64,000 bases of DNA from Niabella pedocola (GCF_021044425.1 NZ_JAJNEC010000005.1:1612001-1676000), one strand, 5' to 3'. Shown: positions 27,224 through 36,996, counted from the stretch's first letter. Notes: generated from the sequence alone by a model not told the origin. Program-made: numbers and translations.

Positions 27224-28192
27224 CTATTTTTTTGCTGCTGTAAATATCACCACGCGATGATCTGCCGGCTTTATTGTTTTGAGGTATGCAAAGATCGCTT
27301 TCAGGTCGCCCTCTGTCATACCGGCGTACATGCTCCAGGGCATAATGGTGTTGAATTCATTTTTGCCCACAGGGTGCAGTGCTTCCGGCCTGTTGAATAA
27401 TTTAAACCGGCTTACGAACATACTATCCGTCCAGGCACCAATGCCGGTTTTAACATCCGGTGTGATATTGGGTGTGCGTAAAACACCAGCCGGCATTACA
27501 AATTCCCTTCCTCCATTGAATGCCTTTTCCGGTATGATCTGCCCTTTATCAACGGGTGTATGACACTCCACGCATGCGGCGATGGTCACCAGGTATTCAC
27601 CCCGCTTTACAATATCAGCCGTATCAGGCCGCGGCATCGGCTCCGCTTTTTTCGGAATCGTATTGATGATAAAGTTCAGGGGGAAGTCGATCTTCCGGGC
27701 CGGCGGATCGCTTTTTTGGGATGTCAGGGTGCGCAGGTACGCAATGATGCTTAACACATCCTCCGGATCCATTTTCCCATAATTTAAATAGGGCATTACC
27801 GGGAACAAGGCTTCTCCGTTCTTGTTGACACCTGTTGTAATTGTCCTGTAAATTTCACCGTCGGTCCAGCCGGAAAGATGATACGGGGTAATATTTTTAG
27901 AATAAAAGGTGCCGGGGAAACCCATTTCGGGGCCAAAATATTCACCGCCCACACCGGTTGAGCCTTCCACAACCGGCCCCGAAAACCGCGTCCAGTCTCT
28001 TGTTGAATGACAATCCATACAAACGGCCACATGATTGGCCAGATAGCGACCTCTTTCTACCCGGTCCGGCAAAGCTTTCGCCTGTACATCCGGAGCCTTT
28101 CCTACCGCAGGCAATAAAATTTTAAGGTAGCCCAATGCGGCTACCATCAATATAATAATAGCAAGGACCAAAAATTTCAAAAAACGTTTCAT
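27224..28192 (-). CDS. Di-haem c-type cytochrome, membrane-anchored
   Basis: 322 residues. One N-terminal membrane helix (6-24) anchors two cytochrome c domains with haem motifs C58-MD-C61-H62 and C207-VE-C210-H211. Candidate axial Met residues lie in PVMPYLNYGK (about 133) and IMPWSMYAGM (about 287). Its size and paired domains resemble the cytochrome subunit of alcohol or aldose dehydrogenases of the gluconate-dehydrogenase type. No dehydrogenase subunit is adjacent, so the electron donor is unknown. It stands alone, divergent from the M23 gene by 118 bp. Confidence 0.88.
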   Translation of the reverse strand: MKRFLKFLVLAIIILMVAALGYLKILLPAVGKAPDVQAKALPDRVERGRYLANHVAVCMDCHSTRDWTRFSGPVVEGSTGVGGEYFGPEMGFPGTFYSKNITPYHLSGWTDGEIYRTITTGVNKNGEALFPVMPYLNYGKMDPEDVLSIIAYLRTLTSQKSDPPARKIDFPLNFIINTIPKKAEPMPRPDTADIVKRGEYLVTIAACVECHTPVDKGQIIPEKAFNGGREFVMPAGVLRTPNITPDVKTGIGAWTDSMFVSRFKLFNRPEALHPVGKNEFNTIMPWSMYAGMTEGDLKAIFAYLKTIKPADHRVVIFTAAKK

Positions 28193-28310
28193 AAAGCAGT
28201 TCGTTTATATGCCATGCAAAGTTAGCCACACTTCCAGGAAAACTACCCCTTATCACTAAAAATTGCGATATGCAGACACCAAGTCTGCCTGTTTCCCTAT
28301 TTTTGAATGG

Positions 28311-30185
28311 ATGGCAAAGCATTTTATCTTATCCATACTCTTGTTAGCCGGCTTTTTTTCGCACGCCCAACTTTATAAAAAACCGGTTTACCCGCAAAAT
28401 TATTTCAGGTGGCCAACATTACTGAATCCCGATATTGTGGCCAACATGGGCGAACTGCGTCCCAATCACTGGCATATGGGTTTAGACGTGCGAACCAATC
28501 AAAAAGTAAATCAGCAGGTGGTAGCAGCCGCGGACGGCTATATTGCCTTTGTAGGAATTGAGCCGTTGAGCTGGGGGCGCTGGATCATTATCAACCATCC
28601 CAATGGTCTATCCACTCTTTATGGTCATTTAAATGATTTCCGGCCCGATCTTGAAGCCTATGTAACCGATCACCAATACGAGGAAGAATCCTGGGAAACA
28701 CATCTCAACATTCCGCCCGGAAAATTTCCGGTTAAAAAGGGTGATTTTATTTCCTACAGCGGCACTACCGGCGGCTCCCAGGGCCCCCATGTGCACTGGG
28801 AAGTGATCGATACCAAATCCGGAAGACGTTTGAACCCGGACCTGTTTGGCACTCCATTCAACGATATCTATCCTCCATCGATCGTGAAGCTGGTCATGTA
28901 CGACCGCAATAACAGTACTTATGACCAATATCCGGTGAGCGTTCCTGTTCATAGGTCCGGATCATCGTACACCGTGCCGGGCGGGCAGCTCCAGACGGCG
29001 TTCAACAACCTGAGTTTTGCCATACAGGCTTACGATACCTGGAACAGCGCCGGCAACCGTGATGGTATTTACAGTGCCCGGCTTTTTTTGGATGACCGCG
29101 AGATCTCCAGCTTTTACATCGACAGCATCGGTTATAACAGTACCCGGTATATGAATTGCCAGGTCGATTATAAAATGAAGGCCAATGGCGGGGCCTGGGT
29201 GCAGCATATTTCCAAATTGCCCGGCGACCGGGGCGGCGTCTATTATGACCTGGGGTGGAACAACAATACCATCCGGGTAAAGGATACCAGCGAACATGAT
29301 ATACAGATACTGGTAAGTGATACCCGCGGCAATACAGCCACACTTGCATTCAAACTGAAAAACAACGGAGCAACGCCTCCTGCGGTTAAATCCTACGAAT
29401 GGCTGCCCAACCGGCTGAACCGCATTTTTAAATATGACTTTGAAGCCTACCTGCCCATGTTTGTTTTATATGATAAAATGAACTCCGGTTATACCCGGCT
29501 TTCATCCGGCGGCGGCAGCAGTATTTCTGCAAGACACAAACTGGGAGAAAATGATATACCGGCGCACAGCGACTTTGAAGTACGCATTAAGCCTGAAAAA
29601 TCCATAGCTCCGGAAAACCGCGATCGCATCGTAATCAAAAGAACCGGCAGCGGCAGTACGGTGAAAAAAGCAAGCTGGAACGGGGAATGGGTGAGCGCAT
29701 TGTTCCGCGATTTTGGAACATTCGAGGCGTTTGTAGACAACACGCCGCCGTCCATCAATGCATTGGGCAGCGGCGCCGTCGTAGATCTGAGCCGGTCCTC
29801 CCGGATCGCTTTTACGCCCACCGACAATTTCGGTATTGCCGACTTTCGCGCGGAAATAGATGGCCGCTGGATCCGGTTCACCAATGATAAGGGTAGAACC
29901 TATCTTTATTATTTTGACGAAAAAGTCCCCCCGGGTGAACATACCCTCGCTGTAACTGTTACAGATATTGCCGGAAATAAAACCGAACGAAGCTGGAAAT
30001 TTAGAAGAGGCGGCGGATCTGTTGCGGATGAACCGGTGCGGGAACGGCCTAAAACCAGCACAAAGAAAACAGCCTCCGGCAAACATACCGTTACAAAAAA
30101 GCAAAGCAGTACCCGGTCTAAAACAGCTGCAAAAACAGCATCCGGCAAAACCACAAAAAAAGCCACCGGCAAGAAGAAAAAATAA
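28311..30185 (+). CDS. M23-family metallopeptidase with Ig-like domains and a Lys-rich tail
   Basis: 624 residues from the ATG at 28311, which opens a signal peptide (HFILSILLLAGFFSHAQ); an ATG 48 bp upstream would put charged residues ahead of it. The catalytic LytM domain is at 30-190 with HMGLD (His55, Asp59) and HVHWEV; both zinc motifs are intact. The middle is beta-rich and includes an Ig-like unit (HTLAVTVTDIAGNKTERSWKF). The last 45 residues are Lys/Thr/Ser-rich (KKTASGKHTVTKKQ...KKATGKKKK), resembling histone H1 tails. Peptidoglycan hydrolysis with an electrostatic tether to anionic envelope polymers is a reasonable inference. bcp follows 23 bp later. Confidence 0.88.
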   Translation: MAKHFILSILLLAGFFSHAQLYKKPVYPQNYFRWPTLLNPDIVANMGELRPNHWHMGLDVRTNQKVNQQVVAAADGYIAFVGIEPLSWGRWIIINHPNGLSTLYGHLNDFRPDLEAYVTDHQYEEESWETHLNIPPGKFPVKKGDFISYSGTTGGSQGPHVHWEVIDTKSGRRLNPDLFGTPFNDIYPPSIVKLVMYDRNNSTYDQYPVSVPVHRSGSSYTVPGGQLQTAFNNLSFAIQAYDTWNSAGNRDGIYSARLFLDDREISSFYIDSIGYNSTRYMNCQVDYKMKANGGAWVQHISKLPGDRGGVYYDLGWNNNTIRVKDTSEHDIQILVSDTRGNTATLAFKLKNNGATPPAVKSYEWLPNRLNRIFKYDFEAYLPMFVLYDKMNSGYTRLSSGGGSSISARHKLGENDIPAHSDFEVRIKPEKSIAPENRDRIVIKRTGSGSTVKKASWNGEWVSALFRDFGTFEAFVDNTPPSINALGSGAVVDLSRSSRIAFTPTDNFGIADFRAEIDGRWIRFTNDKGRTYLYYFDEKVPPGEHTLAVTVTDIAGNKTERSWKFRRGGGSVADEPVRERPKTSTKKTASGKHTVTKKQSSTRSKTAAKTASGKTTKKATGKKKK

Positions 30186-30208
30186 GATCAAAAACTGTTT
30201 ACAATTAT

Positions 30209-30676
30209 ATGGCAACACATTTGAAAGAAGGAGACAAAGCCCCGGCATTTACGGGTACAGACCAGGATGGAAAAAAAATTTCGCTGAAAGATTTTAAAGG
30301 CCAAAAAGTGGTGCTGTATTTTTATCCAGAGGATGATACCCCCACCTGTACCATACAGGCTTGCAACCTGCGCGATAACTACGCCCTGTTAAAAAAGGAA
30401 GGGCTTCAGATCATTGGTATCAGTCCTGATGATGAAGCCAAACACAAAAAATTCGAAAAGAAATTTTCGCTCCCCTTTCCCCTACTCGCCGACCCGCGGC
30501 ATACCATTATTGAAAAATATGGGGTGTGGGGCGAAAAGCAGATGTTTGGCAATAAATACATGGGGCTGCACCGCACTACTTTTGTGATCGATGAAAAAGG
30601 CATCATCCAGAAAATCTTCCTCAAACCCAAAAGTGCCAGTCATGCGGAAGAAATCATCAGCAAGCTGAAAAAATAA
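30209..30676 (+). CDS. bcp: Thioredoxin-dependent thiol peroxidase (Bcp/PrxQ)
   Basis: 155 residues, standard length. The peroxidatic Cys47 is in DDTPTCTIQAC and the resolving Cys52 five residues on, the atypical 2-Cys PrxQ arrangement. It reduces hydrogen peroxide and organic hydroperoxides in the cytoplasm with thioredoxin. TTFVIDEKGIIQKIF is the usual C-terminal strand. It follows the M23 gene by 23 bp on the same strand. Confidence 0.95.
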   Translation: MATHLKEGDKAPAFTGTDQDGKKISLKDFKGQKVVLYFYPEDDTPTCTIQACNLRDNYALLKKEGLQIIGISPDDEAKHKKFEKKFSLPFPLLADPRHTIIEKYGVWGEKQMFGNKYMGLHRTTFVIDEKGIIQKIFLKPKSASHAEEIISKLKK

Positions 30677-30697
30677 GCCAGGAAGAAGTCCTTCCGT

Positions 30698-31300
30698 TTA
30701 CACGGTTAATTTAGTGCCTTCATAAATTTCCTGGATCGGGATGGCTGTGTCAATCGCACTGATGATTAGCGTTTCGCCAGGTGTTTTATACTCTTCCAGC
30801 TCCCAATGTCCCGTGGTATTAAGCCGGAAGGCTTCAATATTGATACTTTCCGAATCGATCAGAATGTAGGCTTTCAATGCCGGAATATCACGGTATAGCT
30901 TAAATTTACTACCCCGGTCATAATCTCTTGTAGAAAGAGAAAGGATCTCGATCAGCACAACAGGCGCAACAGCGGTATCGGCATCTTCCGGAGATGGAAC
31001 AATATCTCCGCAGATAATGGAAATATCAGGGTAGGTGAACAGGGTGTTTTCCGGGATATGGATACGGAGGTCGCTGCCATAAGGTTGACAAGGCCGGCCT
31101 TGCAGCTGCATATAGAGTCTTCCCAGCATGTTTTTAAATATCACATTGTGCTTCCGTCCGGCACCGGCTATGGCAAAAATTCCGCCGCGGTAGTATTCAT
31201 GTTTTTCGGGGGAAGCTTTTTCCATTTCCAGGTATTCCGGAATGGTGTAATATGCTTTCTGGTAAGCAGGTGCCGGCTCATGTAAAATATGATCTTCCAT
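30698..31300 (-). CDS. Uma2-family (DUF820) PD-(D/E)XK protein
   Basis: 200 residues. The family has a restriction-endonuclease-like fold. Visible core elements are the N-terminal YTIPEYLEMEKASPEKHEYYRGGIF, Asp in TYPDISIICGD and the E-x-L core in VVLIEILSLSTRDYDRGSKF. Family members are common in cyanobacteria and Bacteroidota and their role is unclear; some are thought to be transposon-associated or nuclease-like. No mobile element is seen near it. Convergent with bcp, 21 bp apart. Confidence 0.85.
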   Translation of the reverse strand: MEDHILHEPAPAYQKAYYTIPEYLEMEKASPEKHEYYRGGIFAIAGAGRKHNVIFKNMLGRLYMQLQGRPCQPYGSDLRIHIPENTLFTYPDISIICGDIVPSPEDADTAVAPVVLIEILSLSTRDYDRGSKFKLYRDIPALKAYILIDSESINIEAFRLNTTGHWELEEYKTPGETLIISAIDTAIPIQEIYEGTKLTV

Positions 31301-31358
31301 ATTTGCAAGTTACCACTTTTTATGGCGGGATTTCTGTCGTATTTTTGGGCAACTGATC

Positions 31359-31700
31359 ATGCATTCTTTCCGTATCAAAGAAAACTCATTCATCGCCCGG
31401 CTGGCAGCCGGAAAGTTAAAATCGAAAAATGTGGCCATGGTCCTTGGCCATACCATTCATTTGTATGGGGTTACCCGGGCTGCATTCCTGGCGGATGAGC
31501 GCTGGGTACGGCACGAGCTGAAACACATCGAACAATACCAGCAATACGGAACACTGAAATTTTTATTCAAATACCTGGCGCAGGCTATAAAGTATGGATA
31601 TTTTAACTGTCCGCTTGAAAAAGAGGCAAGAGCCGCTGAGCATGATGCCGCTATCCTGGCCCGGTTTGTACTGAAAAAGGGCGATAAAGTACAGGTATGA
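31359..31700 (+). CDS. Small HExxH-like protein (DUF4157-like)
   Basis: 113 residues. The motif HELKHIEQY (about 48-56) follows WVRHE and resembles the zinc-binding HExxH of small metallopeptidase-like proteins with the pattern HELxHxxQ found in DUF4157 relatives. FKYLAQAIKYGYFNCPLEKEARAAE supplies a possible third ligand Glu. No signal peptide. Protease activity is not established for such small proteins. It is short but has a proper start, good codon use and divergence from the Uma2 gene. Confidence 0.6.
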   Translation: MHSFRIKENSFIARLAAGKLKSKNVAMVLGHTIHLYGVTRAAFLADERWVRHELKHIEQYQQYGTLKFLFKYLAQAIKYGYFNCPLEKEARAAEHDAAILARFVLKKGDKVQV

Positions 31701-31735
31701 TGCAGCAGCGGCACCGTCTGTGAAGTTTTTTATCA

Positions 31736-32485
31736 CTAGAGTCCGGCAAGCCGGTAGTGAAGCCCCAATGATACCTGAAGCGGTTTACTTTTTTTGTATA
31801 CATCCATACCCGTGTTTTCCTTTTGATACAGGGAACTAAAACTGTACCCAGCTCCCAGCACGCCGTCAAGAGGTTTCAGCACCCGGTAACGCATATTCAA
31901 CTGTCCTCCAATCAGTAATTTCCTCGGGAGGCCTTTTTCTTCAAAATAGCCAGAAACCGCTTTGCCATCACTTCCATAACGAATAATCGTATTGGAATAC
32001 TTTTTTGCGATAAGGTAATTCAACACAGGACCCGCCTGAAGGCTCAACCGGTTGAATTGTTTTTCAACATTCAGCAATTTCGAGTACAGATAGGTAAAAC
32101 GAGAATCCCCATAACCGTTCCAGACAGATTTCATAGAAACCGCTTCCATACCTATTTTGGTATCATACGTAAAAACAGTTTGCGTCACACCCAGTGAAGC
32201 AGATAGTCCCCAATGATTCGCTAGCCTGCGTGTTATGGCTCCATCAACGTAAAAACCAACACCCGGTTTTGTTTGAGATGGTGCAGAATAATTTACAGGA
32301 GATTGTCGTGAATTATCAATATTAATATAGTCTGGAATAACAAAGTCCTCCACATAGATTATTTTGCTTTGAAAGTTCTTCACAAAACTGGCATTTCCTC
32401 CTGCATTTACAGAAAGACTGTATTGCTGGGCATAGCCGGCATACAGCTGGGTTACCATCAAAAGAAGCAGTACTGTTTTTTTCAA
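31736..32485 (-). CDS. Outer-membrane beta-barrel protein
   Basis: 249 residues. Signal peptide 1-19 (MVTQLYAGYAQQ). The remainder alternates hydrophobic and polar residues with repeated turns (SLSVNAGGNASF, WGLSASLGVTQTVF, RLSLQAGPVLNYLI) and ends LQVSLGLHYRLAGL, the pattern of the small PorT-like or OprF-like barrels of Bacteroidota. Eight to ten strands fit the length. Function unknown. Confidence 0.75.
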   Translation of the reverse strand: MKKTVLLLLMVTQLYAGYAQQYSLSVNAGGNASFVKNFQSKIIYVEDFVIPDYINIDNSRQSPVNYSAPSQTKPGVGFYVDGAITRRLANHWGLSASLGVTQTVFTYDTKIGMEAVSMKSVWNGYGDSRFTYLYSKLLNVEKQFNRLSLQAGPVLNYLIAKKYSNTIIRYGSDGKAVSGYFEEKGLPRKLLIGGQLNMRYRVLKPLDGVLGAGYSFSSLYQKENTGMDVYKKSKPLQVSLGLHYRLAGL

Positions 32486-32547
32486 AAGAAGTCGTTTTAT
32501 TGCAGATCATTGCGTTTTAGCATCATCAAAAATAACACATTCCCGGA

Positions 32548-33321
32548 TTACCGTATCAGCCAGCTTAACGCGCCAAAATCATACATAGGCTTTGGTGCGC
32601 CTTCCAGCAATAGCCGGCCCTGGCTGTTTACCGCTTTTACGACAGCAGGGAATACCGTGCCCTGCTCATCGCGAAATATTACCGGTTCGTTCCGTTTGTA
32701 TAAAAAACGGTTATATTGCTCAAGCACCAACGCGAATGTTGCTTCAAAACCGGTTTCCAGCGCGTTGAAGCGATTAAAAATGCGTCTTGCCAGTTCGTTA
32801 GCCAGCTCCAGGCAATCATAGCTTTTTCCGGTTACCTGTTTGAGGGAAACGGCCTGTTTCAGCTCCTCCGGAAAATGGTCCTGGTTGATATTGATCCCGA
32901 TTCCCGCCACAGCCCAGTTCCATTTCTGTCCGGTAATGATGTTTTCGATCAGCATTCCAACTGCCTTTCTGTCTTGAAAGTAAATGTCATTCGGCCATTT
33001 TATAAACCAGTTGCCCGTTGCCAGATCTGCCAAAAACGCCCGGGTTTCCACGGCAATCATCGCGCTAAGCGCAAATAACTGTGCCAGTTCCAGGCCTTTA
33101 GGCGCTATAATGAGGCTCAGGTGAATGTTTTGCCCCGAAGCGGTAACCCATTTTTTTCCTCTTTGTCCCTTACCGGCCAGTTGCTCATGCGCAAAAACCC
33201 CCATGCCATGGTATGCCAAACCTTCACGTATCCGGCTAAGGGCATAGTTATTGGTACTGTCTACCTGCGGCAATTCAATGACAGCAGGAATTTGAGAAGC
33301 ATCTGCCTTTTTTTGCGTCAA
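32548..33321 (-). CDS. birA: Biotin--[acetyl-CoA-carboxylase] ligase
   Basis: 257 residues. It activates biotin with ATP and attaches it to the biotin carrier protein. Seen: VDSTNNYA near the start, the AMP-binding loop QLAGKGQRGKKWVTASGQN (equivalent to GRGRRG), FIKWPNDIYFQDRKAVGMLIE with the catalytic Lys, and GIGININQ. The N-terminal DNA-binding wHTH of E. coli BirA is absent, so it is a mono-functional class I ligase. Divergent from rsfS, a conserved arrangement in Bacteroidota. Confidence 0.95.
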   Translation of the reverse strand: MTQKKADASQIPAVIELPQVDSTNNYALSRIREGLAYHGMGVFAHEQLAGKGQRGKKWVTASGQNIHLSLIIAPKGLELAQLFALSAMIAVETRAFLADLATGNWFIKWPNDIYFQDRKAVGMLIENIITGQKWNWAVAGIGININQDHFPEELKQAVSLKQVTGKSYDCLELANELARRIFNRFNALETGFEATFALVLEQYNRFLYKRNEPVIFRDEQGTVFPAVVKAVNSQGRLLLEGAPKPMYDFGALSWLIR

Positions 33322-33413
33322 TATTTGCTATTTTTGAACAAAGTAAAATAAGTTTAAGGACTCCGTTTCTGTAAAGGGACGGATTCCCGTTAAAAAAATA
33401 TAAATTCTTCTAT

Positions 33414-33821
33414 TTGGAACCATTAGCATCGCTAACAAAACGTAAAATTTCAGGTACAGCCAGGCTTACAAGAAATTCTAAAATTTTCAAAACGATTATT
33501 TCTGCCATTCAGGAAAAAAAAGGGGAACATATTGTTTCATTGGATCTCAGGCAGATCACAGAAGCCGTGTCCGATTTTTTTATCATTTGCGACGCAACAA
33601 GCGGCCCCCAGATCAAAGCAATCGCCGACAATATTGAATACCGGGTAAAAGAGGCAACCGGTGAAAATGTTTACCAGCGGGAAGGTACACAAACACTGCA
33701 ATGGGTTTTAATGGACTATGTAAATATTGTAGTTCATATCATGCTGCCGGAACAACGCAAATTCTATAACCTGGAAGAAATGTGGAGCGACAGCAGTGTA
33801 AAAGAGCACAAAGAGCCTTAA
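33414..33821 (+). CDS. rsfS: Ribosome silencing factor RsfS
   Basis: 135 residues. It binds uL14 on the 50S subunit and blocks joining of 30S when nutrients are low. Diagnostic pieces are ISLDLRQITEAVSDFFIICDA-like strands (about 45-63), YQREGTQTLQWVLMDYVNIVVHIM and EQRKFYNLEEMWSD. The first 20 residues are basic and variable, so the exact start is less certain. ftsH follows 70 bp downstream and is probably co-transcribed. Confidence 0.93.
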   Translation: MEPLASLTKRKISGTARLTRNSKIFKTIISAIQEKKGEHIVSLDLRQITEAVSDFFIICDATSGPQIKAIADNIEYRVKEATGENVYQREGTQTLQWVLMDYVNIVVHIMLPEQRKFYNLEEMWSDSSVKEHKEP

Positions 33822-33891
33822 TTGAGGAAAAATAGTAATACCTCTTAAACATTTCAATAAAATTTGCCTTATAGTATCATAATTACAGAAC

Positions 33892-35958
33892 ATGTCTCAA
33901 AACAATTATAACAGACAAGAAAAACAGCGGAATAACCCGTTTTCACCGAAGCCTTCGGGCAATGGAGGCGGTAATGAACCCAAGAAGGTAAGATTTGGCA
34001 GCTATTGGGCATTTATTATCATCCTGGCCATTATGCTGGCCCTGCAATTTCTGAATCCGTTTGGTTCCAGCAGCAGCCAGACCAATTTTCAGGATTTTAA
34101 AAAAATGGTGCTAAAGGGCGATGTTCAGAAATACGTGGTGATCAATAACCGGAATGTAGTACGCGTGTGGGTAAACAAAGACAGCATTCAGAAATACCCC
34201 GATATTGCAAAGCAGACCAATCCCAAATCGACGCTTGGCGCATCCAACGATCCCCAGTTATTCTTTAAAATAACCAGCGGTGATAATTTCCAGGAGTCGA
34301 TGGCCGATTTTTATAAAAACCACCCCGAAGTGAAGGTACCTACTGCGGATGTGGATGAAGATAGTGATTTCATGGCCCGTTCAATCAGCTTTATTCTGCC
34401 ATTCCTCTTGCTTATCGGCGTATGGATATTGATGATGCGCAAAATGGGCGGTGGCGCCGGTGGCGGTGCCGGACCCGGGGGCATCTTTAATATCGGTAAA
34501 TCCAAGGCGACCCTTTTTGACAAAGGAACCCGGGTAAACATCACTTTTGCGGATGTAGCAGGACTGGATGAAGCCAAAGTGGAGGTAATGGAGATCGTTG
34601 ACTTCCTGAGAAATCCTAAAAAATATACCAGCCTTGGTGGTAAAATTCCCAAGGGCGCCTTGCTGGTGGGCCCTCCCGGAACCGGTAAAACCCTTTTGGC
34701 GAAGGCAATGGCCGGTGAAGCACAGGTACCTTTTTTCAGCCTGAGTGGTTCTGATTTTGTGGAAATGTTTGTAGGTGTGGGTGCCAGCCGGGTACGTGAC
34801 CTGTTTAAGCAGGCCCGTGAAAAAGCCCCCTGTATCATCTTTATTGATGAGATCGATGCTATTGGCCGCGCCCGTGGTAAAAATGCCATGATGAGCAACG
34901 ATGAACGGGAAAGCACGCTGAACCAGATGCTGGTGGAAATGGATGGTTTTGGCACCGATACCGGTATCATCGTACTGGCCGCCACCAACCGTCCGGATGT
35001 ACTGGATTCCGCGTTGTTGCGCCCCGGCCGTTTCGACCGCCAGATCACTATCGATCAACCCGACCTGGCCGGCCGTGAAGCTATTTTTAAAGTGCATTTG
35101 AAAGAAATTAAAACCTCCGAGTCGCTGGATATTCACAAACTGGCGGAGCAAACGCCTGGTTTTGCCGGAGCGGATATTGCCAACGTTTGTAACGAAGCCG
35201 CACTGATTGCCGCCCGCAAGAATAAGAACGGGGTGGATATGGCCGACTTCCAGGATGCTATCGACCGTGTGATTGGTGGTTTGGAAAAGAAGAATAAGAT
35301 CATTGCACCGCATGAAAAAGAGGTGATCGCCTACCATGAAGCGGGTCATGCCGTAGCAGGATGGTTCCTGGAGCATGCTTACCCATTGCTGAAAGTAACC
35401 ATTGTTCCAAGAGGAACCGCTGCTTTGGGATACGCACAGTATACACCAAAAGAGCAATACCTCTACCGGACGGAAGACCTGGTACACCGCATGTGCATGG
35501 CCCTGGGCGGCCGCGTAAGCGAGCAGATCTTTTTTGGGAAAATATCCACCGGTGCCGGAAGCGACCTGGAGAATGTAACACAAATTGCCTACTCGATGGT
35601 AACGGTATATGGTATGAGCAAAAAAGTAGGTAACGTGAGCTTCTATAATCCCCACCAGGACACTTCCTTTACAAAGCCGTACAGTGAGGAAACTTCTAAA
35701 CTGATCGATGAGGAAGTACGGGCCATCATTGCGGAATGCTATGATAAAACCGTAGCGCTTTTAACAGAAAAGAAAGTGCAGGTAGAGATCATTGCAAAGG
35801 CATTGCTGGAAAAAGAAGTATTGTTCCAGGCAGATGTGGAAACCCTGATTGGTAAACGTCCCTTTGAAGAAAAGAAATTACTGGCGGATGAACCCCCGGT
35901 AGTGCCGATTGAGCCGATTCCAGGTGGTGTGCCGCCTACAAGCCCTACAGCAAATTAA
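33892..35958 (+). CDS. ftsH: ATP-dependent zinc metalloprotease FtsH
   Basis: 688 residues. Two membrane helices (about 38-54 and 163-182) flank a short periplasmic domain. The AAA module has Walker A GPPGTGKT at 260-267, Walker B IIFIDEIDAIG and the SRH ATNRPDVLDSALLRPGRFDRQ. The protease site HEAGH is at 482-486. It degrades unassembled membrane proteins and short-lived cytoplasmic regulators. The C-terminal tail is proline-rich (EPPVVPIEPIPGGVPPT). A hairpin terminator follows 22 bp after the stop. Confidence 0.97.
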   Translation: MSQNNYNRQEKQRNNPFSPKPSGNGGGNEPKKVRFGSYWAFIIILAIMLALQFLNPFGSSSSQTNFQDFKKMVLKGDVQKYVVINNRNVVRVWVNKDSIQKYPDIAKQTNPKSTLGASNDPQLFFKITSGDNFQESMADFYKNHPEVKVPTADVDEDSDFMARSISFILPFLLLIGVWILMMRKMGGGAGGGAGPGGIFNIGKSKATLFDKGTRVNITFADVAGLDEAKVEVMEIVDFLRNPKKYTSLGGKIPKGALLVGPPGTGKTLLAKAMAGEAQVPFFSLSGSDFVEMFVGVGASRVRDLFKQAREKAPCIIFIDEIDAIGRARGKNAMMSNDERESTLNQMLVEMDGFGTDTGIIVLAATNRPDVLDSALLRPGRFDRQITIDQPDLAGREAIFKVHLKEIKTSESLDIHKLAEQTPGFAGADIANVCNEAALIAARKNKNGVDMADFQDAIDRVIGGLEKKNKIIAPHEKEVIAYHEAGHAVAGWFLEHAYPLLKVTIVPRGTAALGYAQYTPKEQYLYRTEDLVHRMCMALGGRVSEQIFFGKISTGAGSDLENVTQIAYSMVTVYGMSKKVGNVSFYNPHQDTSFTKPYSEETSKLIDEEVRAIIAECYDKTVALLTEKKVQVEIIAKALLEKEVLFQADVETLIGKRPFEEKKLLADEPPVVPIEPIPGGVPPTSPTAN

Positions 35959-35980
35959 TCGTTCAATATATAATTATAAA

Positions 35981-36015
35981 AAGCGTTGTTCCAGCAAAAA
36001 GAACAACGCTTTTTT
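35981..36015 (+). terminator. Intrinsic terminator of ftsH
   Basis: AAGCGTTGTTC pairs perfectly with GAACAACGCTT across a 9-nt loop and is followed by a T-run, the typical rho-independent form. Confidence 0.93.
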
Positions 36016-36277
36016 ATTGAACAGCCCTGAACGCGGTCTATTTAACCGGCGCCATCCGTTTTTATGGAAAACCGGAAGCGCTATTCCGCCCGCCCCTGGC
36101 ACCTCCGGAAAATTTAAGGGCTGCTATTATAAGAATTCGTATGGATGCGCGTTTCAGTGGAATAACTGCTTTTGCGATAGCCACCAAAGCATTTCATTAT
36201 TGGACCAGGTACCGCAAAATGGTTCCTTCCATAACGAAAAGACCACTTCTTTCAGAGCGCTGTCTTTTCGCGGCCAG

Positions 36278-36877
36278 TTATTCTTCACAGGTAAGGATCC
36301 GGCTGATGGCAGTGCTGTCCGTAGCACTATACAACCGGCCTGCGATCCTGGCCATATGGTCGATCCGGTCCTGTGCCAGGTGGTATTCCGGGTTGGCAGA
36401 TTCCAGCTTTTTTATCAGGCGATGGCCATTAAAATAATACCGGCACTGGTATTTATATTCGGTAGGATTAGCTGCGCCGCCATAGGCATTATCCAGGTAC
36501 ATAAAAATCAGTTCTCCGTTCCGGAAATAATAATCCTCCTTCCATTCACCGTGGTCTTCGGCACCATGATTGTGAATCTTTACCAGCTTTTCATGATCAT
36601 AATAATAGGTTGCAGTACCTTCCTGGTAAGGTGGCTCACATTTTTCGGGGCTGCGCCAGTTAAACTGCCTGGATATCAGCGGCGCTTTATTAATACGTTC
36701 AAATTCGGACCGGATACCGGCTACCATACGGGCAGTGTCTTCCACGACCGGAGCCGGAGCCTCAAGTGAGGCAGGGCTGTTCTTTACGGAACCGGCTTCT
36801 TCCGTTCTTTTTGCATCTTCCACGCCGCAGGATCCGAAAAAGAAAACCATCCACAAAACAGAAAAATAGTGTTTCAT
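36278..36877 (-). CDS. Hypothetical lipoprotein
   Basis: 199 residues, signal with lipobox FFFGSC-G (Cys17) and a short acidic linker. The mature part contains repeated short beta units (ATYYYDHEKLVKIHNHG, DYYFRNGELIFMYLDNAYG, YQCRYYFNGHRLIKKLES) similar to MORN- or RHS-like strand-turn motifs found in many Bacteroidota lipoproteins. The family is not one I can name. It is inserted between ftsH and the LUD gene, which are adjacent in many relatives, in the opposite orientation. Confidence 0.75.
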   Translation of the reverse strand: MKHYFSVLWMVFFFGSCGVEDAKRTEEAGSVKNSPASLEAPAPVVEDTARMVAGIRSEFERINKAPLISRQFNWRSPEKCEPPYQEGTATYYYDHEKLVKIHNHGAEDHGEWKEDYYFRNGELIFMYLDNAYGGAANPTEYKYQCRYYFNGHRLIKKLESANPEYHLAQDRIDHMARIAGRLYSATDSTAISRILTCEE

Positions 36878-36996
36878 ACTGTCTATTTGCAGTCAACAAG
36901 ATATTACATATCCCGCAGAAATCGTATCTGTCCGCGTTTTAAAATATTGTAAGCCGATTCCATCCGCTACGTTTGCTAATTAACTAAATTCGCACA

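Noticed and set aside
30698..31300. Uma2 gene as part of a defence or transposon system
   Set aside because: No partner nuclease, methylase, transposase or inverted ends are adjacent; neighbours are ordinary.
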